64,000 nucleotides of DNA from the NCBI RefSeq assembly GCF_001278805.1, contig NZ_CP012602.1, positions 3,755,501 through 3,819,500 of the forward strand, written 5' to 3'. Of the stretch, positions 17,263 through 27,904 are shown piece after piece (the stretch's first letter is position 1; each line of letters opens with the position of its first letter). The translations under genes were made by a program, and so were the position numbers. Under the pieces are notes generated by a model. It worked only from the letters and a program-made list of their open reading frames with translations, was not told the origin of the DNA and made no database searches. The stretch is from Bacillus sp. FJAT-18017. GTDB lineage: Bacteria; Bacillota; Bacilli; Bacillales; Cytobacillaceae.

Positions 17263-19273
17263 GCAGGAGAGCCTCCTTCACAATGGAGTAGACAAAGTCG
17301 TAAACTTGGTCAAATAATACAAACATGATAAAAACAACAAGAATCATGATTATCATTCCGAATAGTGTAACGAAGATGTTCCTGACCGTCTCAGAGAAGG
17401 TGAAATTATGGATCTCCTTAATCATGATAAAGAGGATCAGTAAGCACCAGGCATATACAATGCGGATAGAAAATACATAAATGAACGATTCATTATAGGT
17501 TAGTACATTTGATATCAATGTAATTGGGATGATAAAGACGATATACGGAGCAAGTGAATAAATGGTGCCGATATAAATGTCCCTAAATCTGCCTTCCCCA
17601 TCATTAATGGTACTTACCATATAGTTCGCCAGAATGAATAATAGAATCGGAACGAAAACGGCCAATACTTCGATCAGCAAGCTGGCATCTTCACTGATAT
17701 AGGATGCGAATAGGAAACCTGTCTGGAATTTTGCTAGTAAATATTCGACAAACAAAACGATATAAAGGATAGTAGCTGATGTTATTGAAGCAGCCCGTTC
17801 CCTTTTTAAATAATAGAAACTATCAATCGGATGCTTGAAGAACTGAAATAAAAACAGCAGCTCTGACAATAGTTTGCGAGATTTCAGCTTCCTCCAGGAA
17901 TAACGCGGCCCGTTAAGGATATTCTTCCTTTTGTCCGCGTATTTGACCATGTAATAAATCATGGCAATGGCAATGAGAACCGTGAACACGGTACCAAGAT
18001 GTTCTTCCATCCATGTTTGGCGGACCTCCCAGAATGCGTCGGAATATCCCCAGGCGTCCTCTGCCAGTGTATATTCCTCTAACGATCTATCATAGTCCTG
18101 CTGCTTGTAATAAGCTTTCCCCATTGCTGAATGAGCCAGTCCAAATGAAGAGTTCAACTCCAGGACCGACTGCCAGTACGCTTGGCTTTCTACATATAAT
18201 CCTTCTTTATATAAAGCAATCCCTTTGTGGACTTGTTCGGAAAAGGCCGTTTTTTCAAACTCGGTAATCATGCCCCTTTCCTTGTCAGTTACAAATAGCC
18301 TGCCGTTGTGGTCAATCGCGATTCCAGTTGGCTGCTTGAACAAGCCAAGACGGTTGGACCCATCATCTGTTCCTCCAAACACAAACAATAGGTTCCCAAA
18401 ACTATCAAACTCGTGGATTTCACCTTTACTATTCAATGTGAACATGTTCCCATCACTGTCGACAGTAATATCCTGATAGGTTGCGTCGCGGGATATATAT
18501 GGGGATAACATATTTTTTCCGGCCACATTAAGTTTTTTGATCACTTCGTTTTCAGTTCCGCCCGTAACGGAGTAGATTAGTCCCTGGCTGTCGATGGCCA
18601 CATTATCTGGAGCTGGTGGAGTTTTCAGAAACATATTCGATTTTTGCGTTTCGGTAGTAAGCAAATTTCTAATAACCGAAGAAATGGAAACATCGGTATT
18701 GTTCACACCGTAATAACCTAAAAAAGTGCCTTCCTTGCTAAGCTGGATAATCCCGTTCGTAGACCCCTCACTTATAACATAAAGGTTTCCACGGCGGTCA
18801 ACCCCTACCTTTTGCGGCTTAAATGGAGACGTACTTCCAAAGAGCGGAGAGTCGGGCCTGCCATATTCCGCTTCAAGCTTTCCTTCAGAATTGAATCGGA
18901 AAATCTTCTCTTTTGAATAATCCGCCACATATATATCACCCAGTTCATCCACATGGACACCTGTGGGGGCCTCGAGAACACCTACCCCAATTTCCGCAAC
19001 TAGATTCCCTTTTTCGTTTGCCACCAATACCTTTTTCGTACCCGAATCAACTATATACATGAAGCCTTCCGTATCTGCAAAGATATCCTCAGGTGCCATG
19101 ATTTCCGTATCTGAGAGAAAATCCCCCACCGGCATAAATGCTGTTTGTGTCTCGATCAATTGTCCGTCGCTCGATAATGTTTCTGTCTTATATGGAGCAG
19201 AAGCCGAAGCAATTGGCTGAAAGGGAAGCAACAGTAAGATTAAAGCTGTTAAACTAATTATGAATTTTTTCAT
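17255..19273 (-). CDS. NHL-repeat / TPR / YIP1 membrane protein
   Basis: A 672-residue protein with a composite build. Residues 1-25 are a signal peptide; about 60-330 hold NHL-type propeller blades ('EDIFADTEGFMYIVDSGTKK', 'PTGVHVDELGDIYVADYSKE'); about 335-405 are tetratricopeptide-like helices; one membrane helix lies near 425; and from about 490 to the end there is a Yip1-like domain of several membrane helices. The propeller would face outside and the Yip1 domain sit in the membrane. GGGGGAGGG precedes the ATG. It overlaps the DUF5696 gene by 8 nt. I know this pairing from clostridial and Paenibacillus sugar operons but know of no demonstrated function; it may anchor or organise the uptake complex. 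That role is a guess. Confidence 0.75.
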   Translation of the reverse strand: MKKFIISLTALILLLLPFQPIASASAPYKTETLSSDGQLIETQTAFMPVGDFLSDTEIMAPEDIFADTEGFMYIVDSGTKKVLVANEKGNLVAEIGVGVLEAPTGVHVDELGDIYVADYSKEKIFRFNSEGKLEAEYGRPDSPLFGSTSPFKPQKVGVDRRGNLYVISEGSTNGIIQLSKEGTFLGYYGVNNTDVSISSVIRNLLTTETQKSNMFLKTPPAPDNVAIDSQGLIYSVTGGTENEVIKKLNVAGKNMLSPYISRDATYQDITVDSDGNMFTLNSKGEIHEFDSFGNLLFVFGGTDDGSNRLGLFKQPTGIAIDHNGRLFVTDKERGMITEFEKTAFSEQVHKGIALYKEGLYVESQAYWQSVLELNSSFGLAHSAMGKAYYKQQDYDRSLEEYTLAEDAWGYSDAFWEVRQTWMEEHLGTVFTVLIAIAMIYYMVKYADKRKNILNGPRYSWRKLKSRKLLSELLFLFQFFKHPIDSFYYLKRERAASITSATILYIVLFVEYLLAKFQTGFLFASYISEDASLLIEVLAVFVPILLFILANYMVSTINDGEGRFRDIYIGTIYSLAPYIVFIIPITLISNVLTYNESFIYVFSIRIVYAWCLLILFIMIKEIHNFTFSETVRNIFVTLFGMIIMILVVFIMFVLFDQVYDFVYSIVKEALLRV

Positions 19274-19290
19274 TTCCCTCCCCCTATCTG

Positions 19291-20166
19291 CTACTTGATT
19301 CCTGAATGAGCCATTGTATTCATTACCTGGCTTTGAAGAATGATAAAAATAATTAAGTTTGGAATGAACATTATCAATGAAGCCGCTGCTGCCAAACCCT
19401 GTCCAGCAACGCTATTGCCAGCCGTTGAAGTCAGCGTGGTCATGTAAAAAGCAAACGTCTTCAATCCCTCGTCATTAACGTACAAGGTTGAGCTTTCTGT
19501 GCTGTTCCAAACAAGCTGGAAAGACAATATCGCTACTGTAGCAATTGCAGGCTTTACCAAAGGGACAATGATCCGCAGAAAAATCTGAAAGTCCGATGCA
19601 CCGTCCAATTTGGCAGCTTCAATTAATTCATCCGGTATTTGATCGATGAACTGCTTGACAAGGAACAGCCCTATTGGCATTGCCAGCAGTGGTACAATAT
19701 GGACCAAAAAGTTATTGATCAAACCCATTTCTTCTATTAATAAATATCTCGGAATTGATACCGCTGCAGGTACGAACATTAAAGCAATTGTATTAATTTC
19801 AAAAATGATCTTTTTTGATTTAAATTCTTTTTTAGATAACGCATATCCGGCCATCGTGCTAATTAAAATCGTTAAGAAGACAACGATCAGGGTGATGACA
19901 ATGCTATTGAACAAATACCGGGACATTGGTACCCCTGTAGCGTTTGCCTGGCCGAACAAATCAGTGAAATTTTGCAATGTCGGCTTTTCGACAAAAAAGC
20001 GTGGCGGATAGGCGAATAATTCATCGATTGGCTTAAAAGCATGGAAAAAGATAAACACAATCGGCAAAGCCATGAAAACCGCCATCGGAATTAAAAACAC
20101 AAGAAACTTTATTTGGCTTTTATGGAACTTTGACGGATTCATTTTTGTTCCTTGAAAAGCAGACAT
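19291..20166 (-). CDS. CUT1 sugar ABC permease (MalG type)
   Basis: A 291-residue permease with six membrane helices and the EAA loop ([20 protein letters not shown]). A GTG at 20175 also opens the frame, but GGGAG overlaps it and sits properly before the ATG at 20166, which I chose. It pairs with the permease at 20185-21075, with 18 bp between them. Its position directly after the 980-residue solute-binding protein suggests these three form one importer, while the 13177/14141 pair forms the second. No ATPase is present locally. Confidence 0.9.
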   Translation of the reverse strand: MSAFQGTKMNPSKFHKSQIKFLVFLIPMAVFMALPIVFIFFHAFKPIDELFAYPPRFFVEKPTLQNFTDLFGQANATGVPMSRYLFNSIVITLIVVFLTILISTMAGYALSKKEFKSKKIIFEINTIALMFVPAAVSIPRYLLIEEMGLINNFLVHIVPLLAMPIGLFLVKQFIDQIPDELIEAAKLDGASDFQIFLRIIVPLVKPAIATVAILSFQLVWNSTESSTLYVNDEGLKTFAFYMTTLTSTAGNSVAGQGLAAAASLIMFIPNLIIFIILQSQVMNTMAHSGIK

Positions 20167-20184
20167 ACCATTCACTCCCAGTTG

Positions 20185-21075
20185 TTAATCCTTTTCTCCA
20201 AACAGCCTCCACGCCACTTTTGAAAATGCATATACTACGATAAGCAGAACAACTGAAATAGCTGCAGCATATCCCATTTCATACCGGATGAATCCATAGT
20301 CCTCCAGATGATTGACCATTAACTGACCCGCGTATTGAGGCGTTGGGTTTGCCCCTGAAAGGGCAACGCCGATTGCACCGGCCTGGAATGTTCCTACAAC
20401 AGCCATTACCGCACCGAACAGCATCTGTGGTTTCATCGACGGGATGGTAATGTAGATAACCTCCTGGAACCGATTTCTTATTCCATCTATATATCCAGCT
20501 TCATAAATTTCCGTATTGATGTTCAAAATCCCTGACAGCATAGCCAGGAATCCGACACCCATGCTCCCCCAGAGCGTAACGAAAATCATGATTTTCATAA
20601 GGTATTCTGGAGACTGGAGCCACTGAATCGGCTCAAAGAGTACACCCATCGTAATCAGGATACTGTTTAAATATCCGGTCTGGTCCCCGCTAAAGATAAT
20701 GGTCCAGACGACAGCCATAGCCACACCTGCAGTCATTGAAGGAGAATAAATGATCAATGCAAGGAGTGTCCTTAATTTGCTTGGTACCTGTGCTAGTGTC
20801 CATGCAAGTATAAAAGAAAGAATGTACCCGCCTGGTCCTACTATTAACGCAAAAGTCAGCGTATTAGGGACTATTCGTTGCATAAAGACTTCATCTTGTG
20901 TGATCAGGCTGACATAGTTGCTCAACCCGATAGGCTTTGGCGTTTCGATTGCGTTGAAGTACGTAAACGACAACAGAATCGCCGCAACGACTGGGATTAT
21001 GATAAATGCCGTAAAAAATAGAATATATGGACCAAGGAAAAACCATTGGCTTAGGTCCCGCTTAGTTTTCTTCAT
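20185..21075 (-). CDS. CUT1 sugar ABC permease (MalF type)
   Basis: A 296-residue permease ('[20 protein letters not shown]' at the start, EAA loop [20 protein letters not shown]). The EAA loop is degenerate: the usual second Ala is Gly and the usual Ala-Gly after the Asp is changed. The frame is open to 21108, but the ATG at 21075 gives the normal short charged N-terminus ([10 protein letters not shown]). This start overlaps the end of the solute-binding protein gene by 14 nt, so translation is coupled. It would form the channel for the large 980-residue receptor together with the next permease. Confidence 0.88.
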   Translation of the reverse strand: MKKTKRDLSQWFFLGPYILFFTAFIIIPVVAAILLSFTYFNAIETPKPIGLSNYVSLITQDEVFMQRIVPNTLTFALIVGPGGYILSFILAWTLAQVPSKLRTLLALIIYSPSMTAGVAMAVVWTIIFSGDQTGYLNSILITMGVLFEPIQWLQSPEYLMKIMIFVTLWGSMGVGFLAMLSGILNINTEIYEAGYIDGIRNRFQEVIYITIPSMKPQMLFGAVMAVVGTFQAGAIGVALSGANPTPQYAGQLMVNHLEDYGFIRYEMGYAAAISVVLLIVVYAFSKVAWRLFGEKD

Positions 21076-24004
21076 TTTCTTCGCCTGCCCAACTTTCCAC
21101 CTGCTCAATGGTAGGGATTGGATATGGCTTCACGACCTTACCGTTCTTCATATAGCCAAACTCCTCCATTTTGCGGGAAATCTCTCTATCAATTGCGATG
21201 ATTGAATCGTCTACAGCAGATCTCGTATTCTCACCATCAAACACGATCCGATTCCATATGTTACTTAGTTCACGTTCTACCATGTAAGCTCCAGGGGTTT
21301 TCGGTACCTCCTGCAAATATTCCCATTGCTCTAAAATGGTCTCTTTGTGTTCTTCAGGCCATGGCAGTTCATTGAAAGCTTCCAAGTTGGCTGTGTTCCA
21401 CATATATTCTGGCCCGTACAGTGTTTGGAGGCTTGATGCATATTCTGTTTGCGTTTCAGTGGACATCCACCATTTTAAAAGCTCCCATGACTTCTCTTTA
21501 TCTTTAGTGCCCTTGAAAATCATTGCGGACTGGCCAGATCCTGTTGCCCACCGCTCAATTGTTCCATCCTCCTGCTTCACCCCAGGGTGAGGGGTGATGT
21601 CCCACCATCCGGCAATTTCAGGCGCGGCAGATGTCAATTGGACATAGGTTGTGAAATTTGAAATCCCTATCGGCATAGTGGCATACCTGAAGTGATTGTA
21701 AAAATTCGGAACCTGAAGCGGCAGACTGTAAATCGTATTGAGTTCTGCCATAAACTGAATACCCTTCAACGCTTCCTCCGTTCCAATCGCTGTTCTCATC
21801 CCATCTTGTTCATAAAGGTCTCCCTGGAACTGATAAATATATGGAGCGGTTGTTTGAAATGGCTTGAAACCACCGGCGCCAGAAATCGGAGTGTAGTAAT
21901 TCATACCGAATCTTTGCAGCTCCGGCAATATATTTACGACTTCTTCCCAATCATCAGGAACGGGAAAATTCATCGCATCCATGATGTCTTTCCTATAAAA
22001 CTGGACAAAGAAATCCTGTGTCTCCGGTAGAGCATAAACAGAATCCTCTATCATTAACGGTAGGAATGCTCCTGGTGAAAACTTCTTACTAAAAGCTTCG
22101 AAATCTTTGAATTGATGCAGGTCAACGGCCGCTCCACGGATGGACAACTCGTAAGGGAGCCAGTTGCTTATGCCTAGGGCAACGTCAGGCTGTTTATTTG
22201 CGGCACTAGATAAAATCAATTTGGATTCGTCAGGCATTAGTGAAAACTTAACGGGAATACCCGTTTCAGGGGTAAACGTCCTGTCGGCTAAATTCTGCAG
22301 CTGCTCCACATATTGGCGGGGGCGATTGACCCATATCTCAATCGTTTCATCGTCTGTATTGTCAACAGTGTAATTTCCTGATGTAAAGGAAAGTGCAAAG
22401 CGTTGAACGCTGCTCCATGCCTTTTCAATAAAATTAATCCTTGCCGCCGGAAGTTCTAGATCCCCATGAAGGTAAAAGCGATCTACAAGAAGCGGCTGTT
22501 TCGGCAAATCCACCAATAGATTACCAAGGAGCTGAGCTACTGAGGAGGATCCTTCTGACAGCTCCGTCATCCTATTCGGGATTTCATCCGGTTTCTTGCT
22601 CAATTCCTTAAGTTTTTGGACAGCCAATTGAAGGGAAACGATTTCGCTGGAATCGTTATCTGTATCACTTAAACTTTTTAAATAACTTCTTTCTTCATCC
22701 AAAATTACGGCCCACCGCTCGACACGGTCCTTAATATCCGGGATATACTCGCTAATTTTCCAACCACGGGCACGATTTGTTTGGTTGCCTGTCAACTTTT
22801 TAATAGAAAGAGAGAGTGCTTCAATTTCCTTCATAACCTCATTTGTTGTATGAACTACCCTTTCAATTTGGGAAGCATCTGCTTCCAGGCCAATAGTGTG
22901 GTTGCCTTTAGTCAAATAAAAGAGGAACGGCTCGCCTTTTTGATCTGACAGAGTCACATTTGACCACTTTTTGTTAAATTCGAATGTATAGGGAGCCACT
23001 TCCGAAAAAGGTATTTGGCCATCAATCGATACCTTTCTAAAAACAGGTGCCCCGGTGTTTTTATTCTGCTGGACTTTAAAGGTCAATTGATAAAAACCGT
23101 CTTTTTCAATTTCTACGTTCCAATTAACACTCTGGCCGCTCGTTGCCCATGAGTCCCCGCCAAGGGTATTCAATAATAATGTCTTGGGATTGCTTGGCAC
23201 GGCAGAAGCGTCAGTAGAAGCAAATGGCCTAATGTATGAGCTGTTTTTCGTATAATTCGTTTCGGCCTCGTTAATTATTAAATCCTTAACTTGCTTGCCC
23301 TCGTAATTCTTCACATACTCGTTATATGAAGGAAGAGTTGTAACCGAAGTCACCGTAAGTTTTCCAAGGAGCATTTCTCCCCGCAAATTGGAAAGCTCAA
23401 TCACGTTTGTTCCTTTTTTCAATAAGTACTTCAATGCGCCTGGCTGCAAGCCACTTGCATCCTCGGCTTTAGCGCTTCTCCATTTGTTTACAGTTAGTTG
23501 CTGCGGGATGATTTCGTTGCCAAAACGGTCTTTCTCAAAATCATCTGTTTCGTTCTTCCACTCGACTGGGAAAACGATACGCCTGCTTTCATAATAAGGG
23601 AACTTTCCGTTTACCAGGATTGCGCCCTCTATTGGAATAACCTTGTTACTCAAAGGGTAATAATCAAATGAAAGTTCGTATAAACCCTCTTTAGGCACTT
23701 GAATTTCATATGTTACGGATTGCCGATTATGCCAATAGAAAACACTATCCCCATATCCTTTGCTCTCAGAAGCTGTCAAAAGATCCTGTTTGTCACTTCC
23801 AATTGAATTGGAAGAAGGGACGGACACCTCAAAATTCGAGGCGTCCAGAACTCCTTGCTCCTTCCATTGTTCAAGGACGGAATGATAGCGTTCTTCTACG
23901 ATATTTTCGGCCGGCACTGTTTCATTATTGTCAGCAGATGCAAACCCGTGTGGAAAGATGAAGAACAGCACCATTACCGAATATATAAGTATCTTAGACT
24001 TCAT
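21062..24004 (-). CDS. large extracellular solute-binding protein with N-terminal carbohydrate-binding-like modules
   Basis: A 980-residue exported protein, about twice the size of an ordinary sugar receptor. A signal peptide (ending near FASAD, without a lipobox cysteine) is followed by two beta-rich segments at about residues 85-230 and 280-380. Both contain the pattern '[12 protein letters not shown]' / '[12 protein letters not shown]' and look like repeated CBM-type modules. A helical region at about 385-520 follows, then a bacterial extracellular solute-binding domain from about 540 ('[18 protein letters not shown]', '[18 protein letters not shown]', [15 protein letters not shown]). It probably captures long or wall-bound glycan chains and hands them to the permeases whose first gene overlaps its stop codon. 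How it stays at the cell surface without a lipid anchor is unclear. GGGAGG precedes the ATG. Confidence 0.85.
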   Translation of the reverse strand: MKSKILIYSVMVLFFIFPHGFASADNNETVPAENIVEERYHSVLEQWKEQGVLDASNFEVSVPSSNSIGSDKQDLLTASESKGYGDSVFYWHNRQSVTYEIQVPKEGLYELSFDYYPLSNKVIPIEGAILVNGKFPYYESRRIVFPVEWKNETDDFEKDRFGNEIIPQQLTVNKWRSAKAEDASGLQPGALKYLLKKGTNVIELSNLRGEMLLGKLTVTSVTTLPSYNEYVKNYEGKQVKDLIINEAETNYTKNSSYIRPFASTDASAVPSNPKTLLLNTLGGDSWATSGQSVNWNVEIEKDGFYQLTFKVQQNKNTGAPVFRKVSIDGQIPFSEVAPYTFEFNKKWSNVTLSDQKGEPFLFYLTKGNHTIGLEADASQIERVVHTTNEVMKEIEALSLSIKKLTGNQTNRARGWKISEYIPDIKDRVERWAVILDEERSYLKSLSDTDNDSSEIVSLQLAVQKLKELSKKPDEIPNRMTELSEGSSSVAQLLGNLLVDLPKQPLLVDRFYLHGDLELPAARINFIEKAWSSVQRFALSFTSGNYTVDNTDDETIEIWVNRPRQYVEQLQNLADRTFTPETGIPVKFSLMPDESKLILSSAANKQPDVALGISNWLPYELSIRGAAVDLHQFKDFEAFSKKFSPGAFLPLMIEDSVYALPETQDFFVQFYRKDIMDAMNFPVPDDWEEVVNILPELQRFGMNYYTPISGAGGFKPFQTTAPYIYQFQGDLYEQDGMRTAIGTEEALKGIQFMAELNTIYSLPLQVPNFYNHFRYATMPIGISNFTTYVQLTSAAPEIAGWWDITPHPGVKQEDGTIERWATGSGQSAMIFKGTKDKEKSWELLKWWMSTETQTEYASSLQTLYGPEYMWNTANLEAFNELPWPEEHKETILEQWEYLQEVPKTPGAYMVERELSNIWNRIVFDGENTRSAVDDSIIAIDREISRKMEEFGYMKNGKVVKPYPIPTIEQVESWAGEENEEN

Positions 24005-24029
24005 ACTATCAACCTCCCAAATTCCTTGG

Positions 24030-25412
24030 CTACTTCCCTTCTAAAGCTGCCGCTGCTTCAGCGCTCTTTTTGTCAGCCAATTCGTCCAATTGTTTCGCAT
24101 AGTCTTCAACTTTCAATTCTCCCTTTACGAAAGCATTGACAAGCTGAGCTGTATTTGCATTTTCCGCTTCAGATGTTTTCACGCCAGTAAGTGCTTCCCA
24201 ACGTGCATCAACATAACCAGGTACGATCTTAACAGGTTCAACAATTGCTTTATCTAAATTCTCATATGCTGTGCGGATGCCAGGTACATCAAGAATTGAA
24301 AAGAATTCATCAAGTACTTCTTTATCTGTTGTAATTGGCAGTGTATTCAAAGCCTTGCCTTCTTTATCAGCGATTTCCAAACGTTTCATGAATCCTTCTT
24401 TGCCAAAAGACATGAATTTAGCAAACAAGTACGCTTCTTCTGGATGCTTGCTAGTTTTTGAAATTCCCAGGTAGTCATTTGCAATTGCTGTTACACCGCC
24501 AGGCAAGCCGATGAAGTCCCACTCGAACCCAGCCTTTTCACTGATGTTTGACGCTGCCCAAGTACCATCCCACCAAAGGCCAATGCTTCCCGCAAGCCAG
24601 TTTTCATTTCCTTCTTTACCTGTAAACTTGGCCTTCTGATCTTCTGTTAACGTGTCATAAGCATAACCGTTCAAAACAAATTCCTTCGATACATTTACAC
24701 CATTGATATACTCTTTGCTATCAAGCGCGTATTGTCCATCCTTCAATGTGTACCAGCCCATATCAGGATTCACTGCAGATGGATACCAGTCTACGATGGT
24801 GAAAGGATTGTTAAGTCCAACTACCCCGTTATTTACATTTGTTACTTCTTTTACTCCGGATACGAAATCTTCAACTGAAGAATCGAATTCAGGATGGTCA
24901 AGGTTTGCTGCATTGAAGACATCCTTGTTTACAAAGTAACCCAGGAAATGCTGCGCAGCTGGCAGTGCAACCAGCTTGCCGTTAACTTCAGCGGAGTCCC
25001 TGACAATTTCCGGCACTGCTTCAAAATCCTTATCTTTTGATGCCAATTCAGTAACATCCAATAGCCAGTCATTTGATAATGCTAGAGGAATCTGTGGCAA
25101 TGCAAATACATCCGGCATTGTTCCGCCACTCGCTGCTGTTGCCAATGTGCCATTCCAATCACTTGTATTAACTGTTTCATTGAGTTCGATTTTGATATGT
25201 GGGTATTCTTCCTTGAAGGATTCAAGCAACAAGCGTTCCAAATTGTTTTCTTCTTCCGTACCCAAATTCCAGTTGGCATAGGAAAGAGTTACTTCTTTTT
25301 TCTTTTCAGTTTCGTCTTTTTTGTCTGAGTCAGCTTTTTCTGCATTGTTACAAGCAGCCAGAGTAAAAACGACAGTAAATGCAGCAAGAATAGAAACTAG
25401 CTTCTTTTTCAT
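24030..25412 (-). CDS. sugar-binding lipoprotein of ABC importer
   Basis: A 460-residue solute-binding lipoprotein. The frame extends to 25481, but GGGAGA before the ATG at 25412 and the lipoprotein signal peptide (MKKKLVSILAAF ... LAAC) fix the start. The lipobox cysteine is residue 20. A charged linker leads to the two-lobed binding domain ('VTLSYANWNLGTEEENNLER', 'GGTMPDVFALPQIPLA', 'LWWDGTWAASNISEKAGFEW'), a CUT1-type oligosaccharide receptor. In Listeria innocua the matching locus encodes a receptor for beta-1,2-glucooligosaccharides of similar type; that this one is its counterpart is inference. It is encoded between GH35 copy 2 and the large receptor. It has no permease pair directly beside it, so it may use either pair. 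Confidence 0.9.
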   Translation of the reverse strand: MKKKLVSILAAFTVVFTLAACNNAEKADSDKKDETEKKKEVTLSYANWNLGTEEENNLERLLLESFKEEYPHIKIELNETVNTSDWNGTLATAASGGTMPDVFALPQIPLALSNDWLLDVTELASKDKDFEAVPEIVRDSAEVNGKLVALPAAQHFLGYFVNKDVFNAANLDHPEFDSSVEDFVSGVKEVTNVNNGVVGLNNPFTIVDWYPSAVNPDMGWYTLKDGQYALDSKEYINGVNVSKEFVLNGYAYDTLTEDQKAKFTGKEGNENWLAGSIGLWWDGTWAASNISEKAGFEWDFIGLPGGVTAIANDYLGISKTSKHPEEAYLFAKFMSFGKEGFMKRLEIADKEGKALNTLPITTDKEVLDEFFSILDVPGIRTAYENLDKAIVEPVKIVPGYVDARWEALTGVKTSEAENANTAQLVNAFVKGELKVEDYAKQLDELADKKSAEAAAALEGK

Positions 25413-25522
25413 AAATGACTCTCCCTTAAAATTTTTAGGTTTTGTGCTGTGAAGATAAATGTTTTCCTTTAATAACAGCATAAATCTGTTCCTGGGACGG
25501 TTTGACTGAGAGTCCCTTTCCG

Positions 25523-27889
25523 TTACTGCTTGCGCTGGAACTTAATCGTTTGTTTATCTCTGTTTGAGGTTACCACCACCTTAAATTGTTCATGATTTAG
25601 GTTTACGAGTTTTGTTGTTTCCGATAAAGAAGGAACCCATTCTGAAGAATTGAAAATGAACTCTTCCTCTTCCTGAGTGACCCTAATAGTCAAAAGAAGC
25701 TCGTCCTCATTTTCTTCAACTCTATATATCTCTCCAGTTCCATAGGAAATGGTTAAACCTTTTTGCAATTGAACATCCACTGGAAGCATTAGCCCTGTTC
25801 GAGGAGGAACAACAAGTTTCTTTCCTCCAAAAAGCTCCTGTCCTTCATACCTGAATGAAGTAACTTTCTTGTATTCATCAAAATTTTGAACAAAGAGAAA
25901 TTTGCCTCCATCTGAATCCTGCCGAACCGTAATATCAAGTTCTTCCTCAATATTGAACCTGCTTGATATACCTGCTTTCTTCGCAAGCTCAATGACACAG
26001 TCGAATTGATGGTTGAAATTGAACTCCATTCCAATCCCGAACATGATGATTTTTCCTTTTCCAAGCTGCTTTTCAAAAGCAATTGTGTTTCGGTCCGTAT
26101 CTTCGCTCCAAGCAAAAGCTCCGTCCTGGATATTATAAGTTTCCATATACTCAGCCTGTACATTGTCTACTTCCCCAATATGAGCAAAACCCCGGGTTTT
26201 ATGACCTGAAACTTCAACACCGATAAAATCCTTCAACACGGTACAAGGCTCGTTTTTCATCGTTTTAATAGGCATTGTTGGGAACATGATCAACTGGCCG
26301 CCATTTTCGATATAGCTGACAAGCTTTTTCTGAACTTTTTCGTCCATCCACTCAGTTGTGAACATCCACAAAACCGGAACTTCATTAGGGGTAATCTCGG
26401 CTTCATCCATAACGTTGACGCCTTCAAAGATGATGTTATTCGTTCTTAGTCCCTTAGCGATTCCGTTATAGAAGTATACTTCCCGTCCGTGCTGAAGCTT
26501 GTCCACCATGCTTTTTGTATGTTCATCATAGAATTCTGTCATGTAATAATCAGGATAAAAACCAAGATGGGTGTCAATTACTTGCTTTGTACGAGAAAGT
26601 GGTTGTTCAAATGTTTTGAACATTTCACCTAGATGTTGAATGACAAAGTAGTGAGGCCGTCTTTCACCTTTAGTTGAGAGTGGTGCCTGCCATTCATGAC
26701 GTCTTCCAAACAGGCCGATATTTTCGTAATTCTCACCACCAGCAAACATGTAATAATTGACGCCGTTCATCCCATCTGCAACACAAAGCCTAGTGGTCAA
26801 ATCAAACGTTGTCGGCTGGAGCCTTGGTTTATCATGAATTGAGCCACCCTGGAATTCTGCCGAAAACAATGGTTGTTCTTTCCATTGAATAGCCTTCGTA
26901 AATGCATTAGCTAGAACGATATCAATGTAGTTATCGTATTCAATGTTTCCTATATAGTAATCACCCGCCATCAATACGTTTTCAATTTTCGCTGCTTCCA
27001 AAAGCTGTGAAAGCCCGATTGGATACATCGTGCCCCGCTTCAGAATATCAACAGTGTGAAAACCATGGACATTGACGACGAATGGAACATTGATTCCTTT
27101 TGCTTCTGCAGAATGTTTCAGAATCTCCAGGAATTTACGATAGTGCTCCCGCAAGAACAACCCAAATTCATTTCTGAGGGCGTGTGCGTTTATTGCATCA
27201 GGTTTTTTGACGGCTAAATGTGAAACCTCGTTCATTTTGTTATAAGGGACTTTGAAAGTATTTTCAAAGTTGTCGTATGTATATTTGTCCTTTAAATACT
27301 CTTCAAATTGGGTTAACGTCGCTTCATTATAATCAGGCTGATTGGTGACCCAATGGAACATTCCTACCTCGTTATCAATTTGAAAAAGAATGACCGGTCC
27401 ACCATTCGTAACCTGGTAAGGTGAAATAACTTCACAAACCTCGCTATACCAGTTCTCAGTTTTTTCAAGGAAAACGGGATGCGTATAACTAGCTACCCTT
27501 GTCGGATGGTTATTACCATCATTTGTTTTAGCTACAGCTTCCGGATACTTGTCAATGAACCAGGTAGGAACTCCGTGATCAACAACTTCAGCCATCACAT
27601 AAGGGCCTGGCCGAACAAGGCAATACATTCCTTCCTCGTTTACGAGCCGCAGAAATGTCTCCAAATCTCTCTCAGGCAAGGTTCGCCCAGTCAGATCAAC
27701 TTCACCTTCTTCGAATTCATGAAAAATCCAGGGTACATAGGTGCTGATCATATTTGCACCCGCCTCTTTTATCAGGCGGATCCGGTTTCTCCACTCCCCT
27801 TTTGGAACCCGGAAGTAATGAAGCTCCCCGCCAAAAAGAATGACGTCTCTTCCGTTAATGACTACTCTTTCATCCTTGATTTGAATCAT
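25523..27889 (-). CDS. GH35 family glycosidase (copy 2, start of operon)
   Basis: A 788-residue GH35 protein, cytoplasmic, with GAGGTGGG before the ATG. It is a clear paralogue of the GH35 at 10686-13097: both open with the 'I.I....I.G....I..GE.HY.R' pattern and share the barrel motifs. The acid/base candidate is Glu174 in QIDNEVG, at exactly the same position as in copy 1, and the nucleophile candidate is Glu345 in SAEFQGG. The residues right after each nucleophile differ (QGG here, NCG in copy 1), so substrate preference may differ. It is encoded 15 bp after the LacI gene and is the first structural gene of the operon. The likely role is cutting an imported beta-linked oligosaccharide; galactose or glucose specificity cannot be told. 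Confidence 0.88.
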   Translation of the reverse strand: MIQIKDERVVINGRDVILFGGELHYFRVPKGEWRNRIRLIKEAGANMISTYVPWIFHEFEEGEVDLTGRTLPERDLETFLRLVNEEGMYCLVRPGPYVMAEVVDHGVPTWFIDKYPEAVAKTNDGNNHPTRVASYTHPVFLEKTENWYSEVCEVISPYQVTNGGPVILFQIDNEVGMFHWVTNQPDYNEATLTQFEEYLKDKYTYDNFENTFKVPYNKMNEVSHLAVKKPDAINAHALRNEFGLFLREHYRKFLEILKHSAEAKGINVPFVVNVHGFHTVDILKRGTMYPIGLSQLLEAAKIENVLMAGDYYIGNIEYDNYIDIVLANAFTKAIQWKEQPLFSAEFQGGSIHDKPRLQPTTFDLTTRLCVADGMNGVNYYMFAGGENYENIGLFGRRHEWQAPLSTKGERRPHYFVIQHLGEMFKTFEQPLSRTKQVIDTHLGFYPDYYMTEFYDEHTKSMVDKLQHGREVYFYNGIAKGLRTNNIIFEGVNVMDEAEITPNEVPVLWMFTTEWMDEKVQKKLVSYIENGGQLIMFPTMPIKTMKNEPCTVLKDFIGVEVSGHKTRGFAHIGEVDNVQAEYMETYNIQDGAFAWSEDTDRNTIAFEKQLGKGKIIMFGIGMEFNFNHQFDCVIELAKKAGISSRFNIEEELDITVRQDSDGGKFLFVQNFDEYKKVTSFRYEGQELFGGKKLVVPPRTGLMLPVDVQLQKGLTISYGTGEIYRVEENEDELLLTIRVTQEEEEFIFNSSEWVPSLSETTKLVNLNHEQFKVVVTSNRDKQTIKFQRKQ

Positions 27890-27904
27890 ATTCCCACCTC
27901 GAAA

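Noticed and set aside
25413..25522. A terminator between GH35 copy 2 and the 460-aa receptor gene (GGGAC...GTCCC).
   Set aside because: The stem is only 5 bp with a long loop and no T-run; the operon is taken as continuous here.
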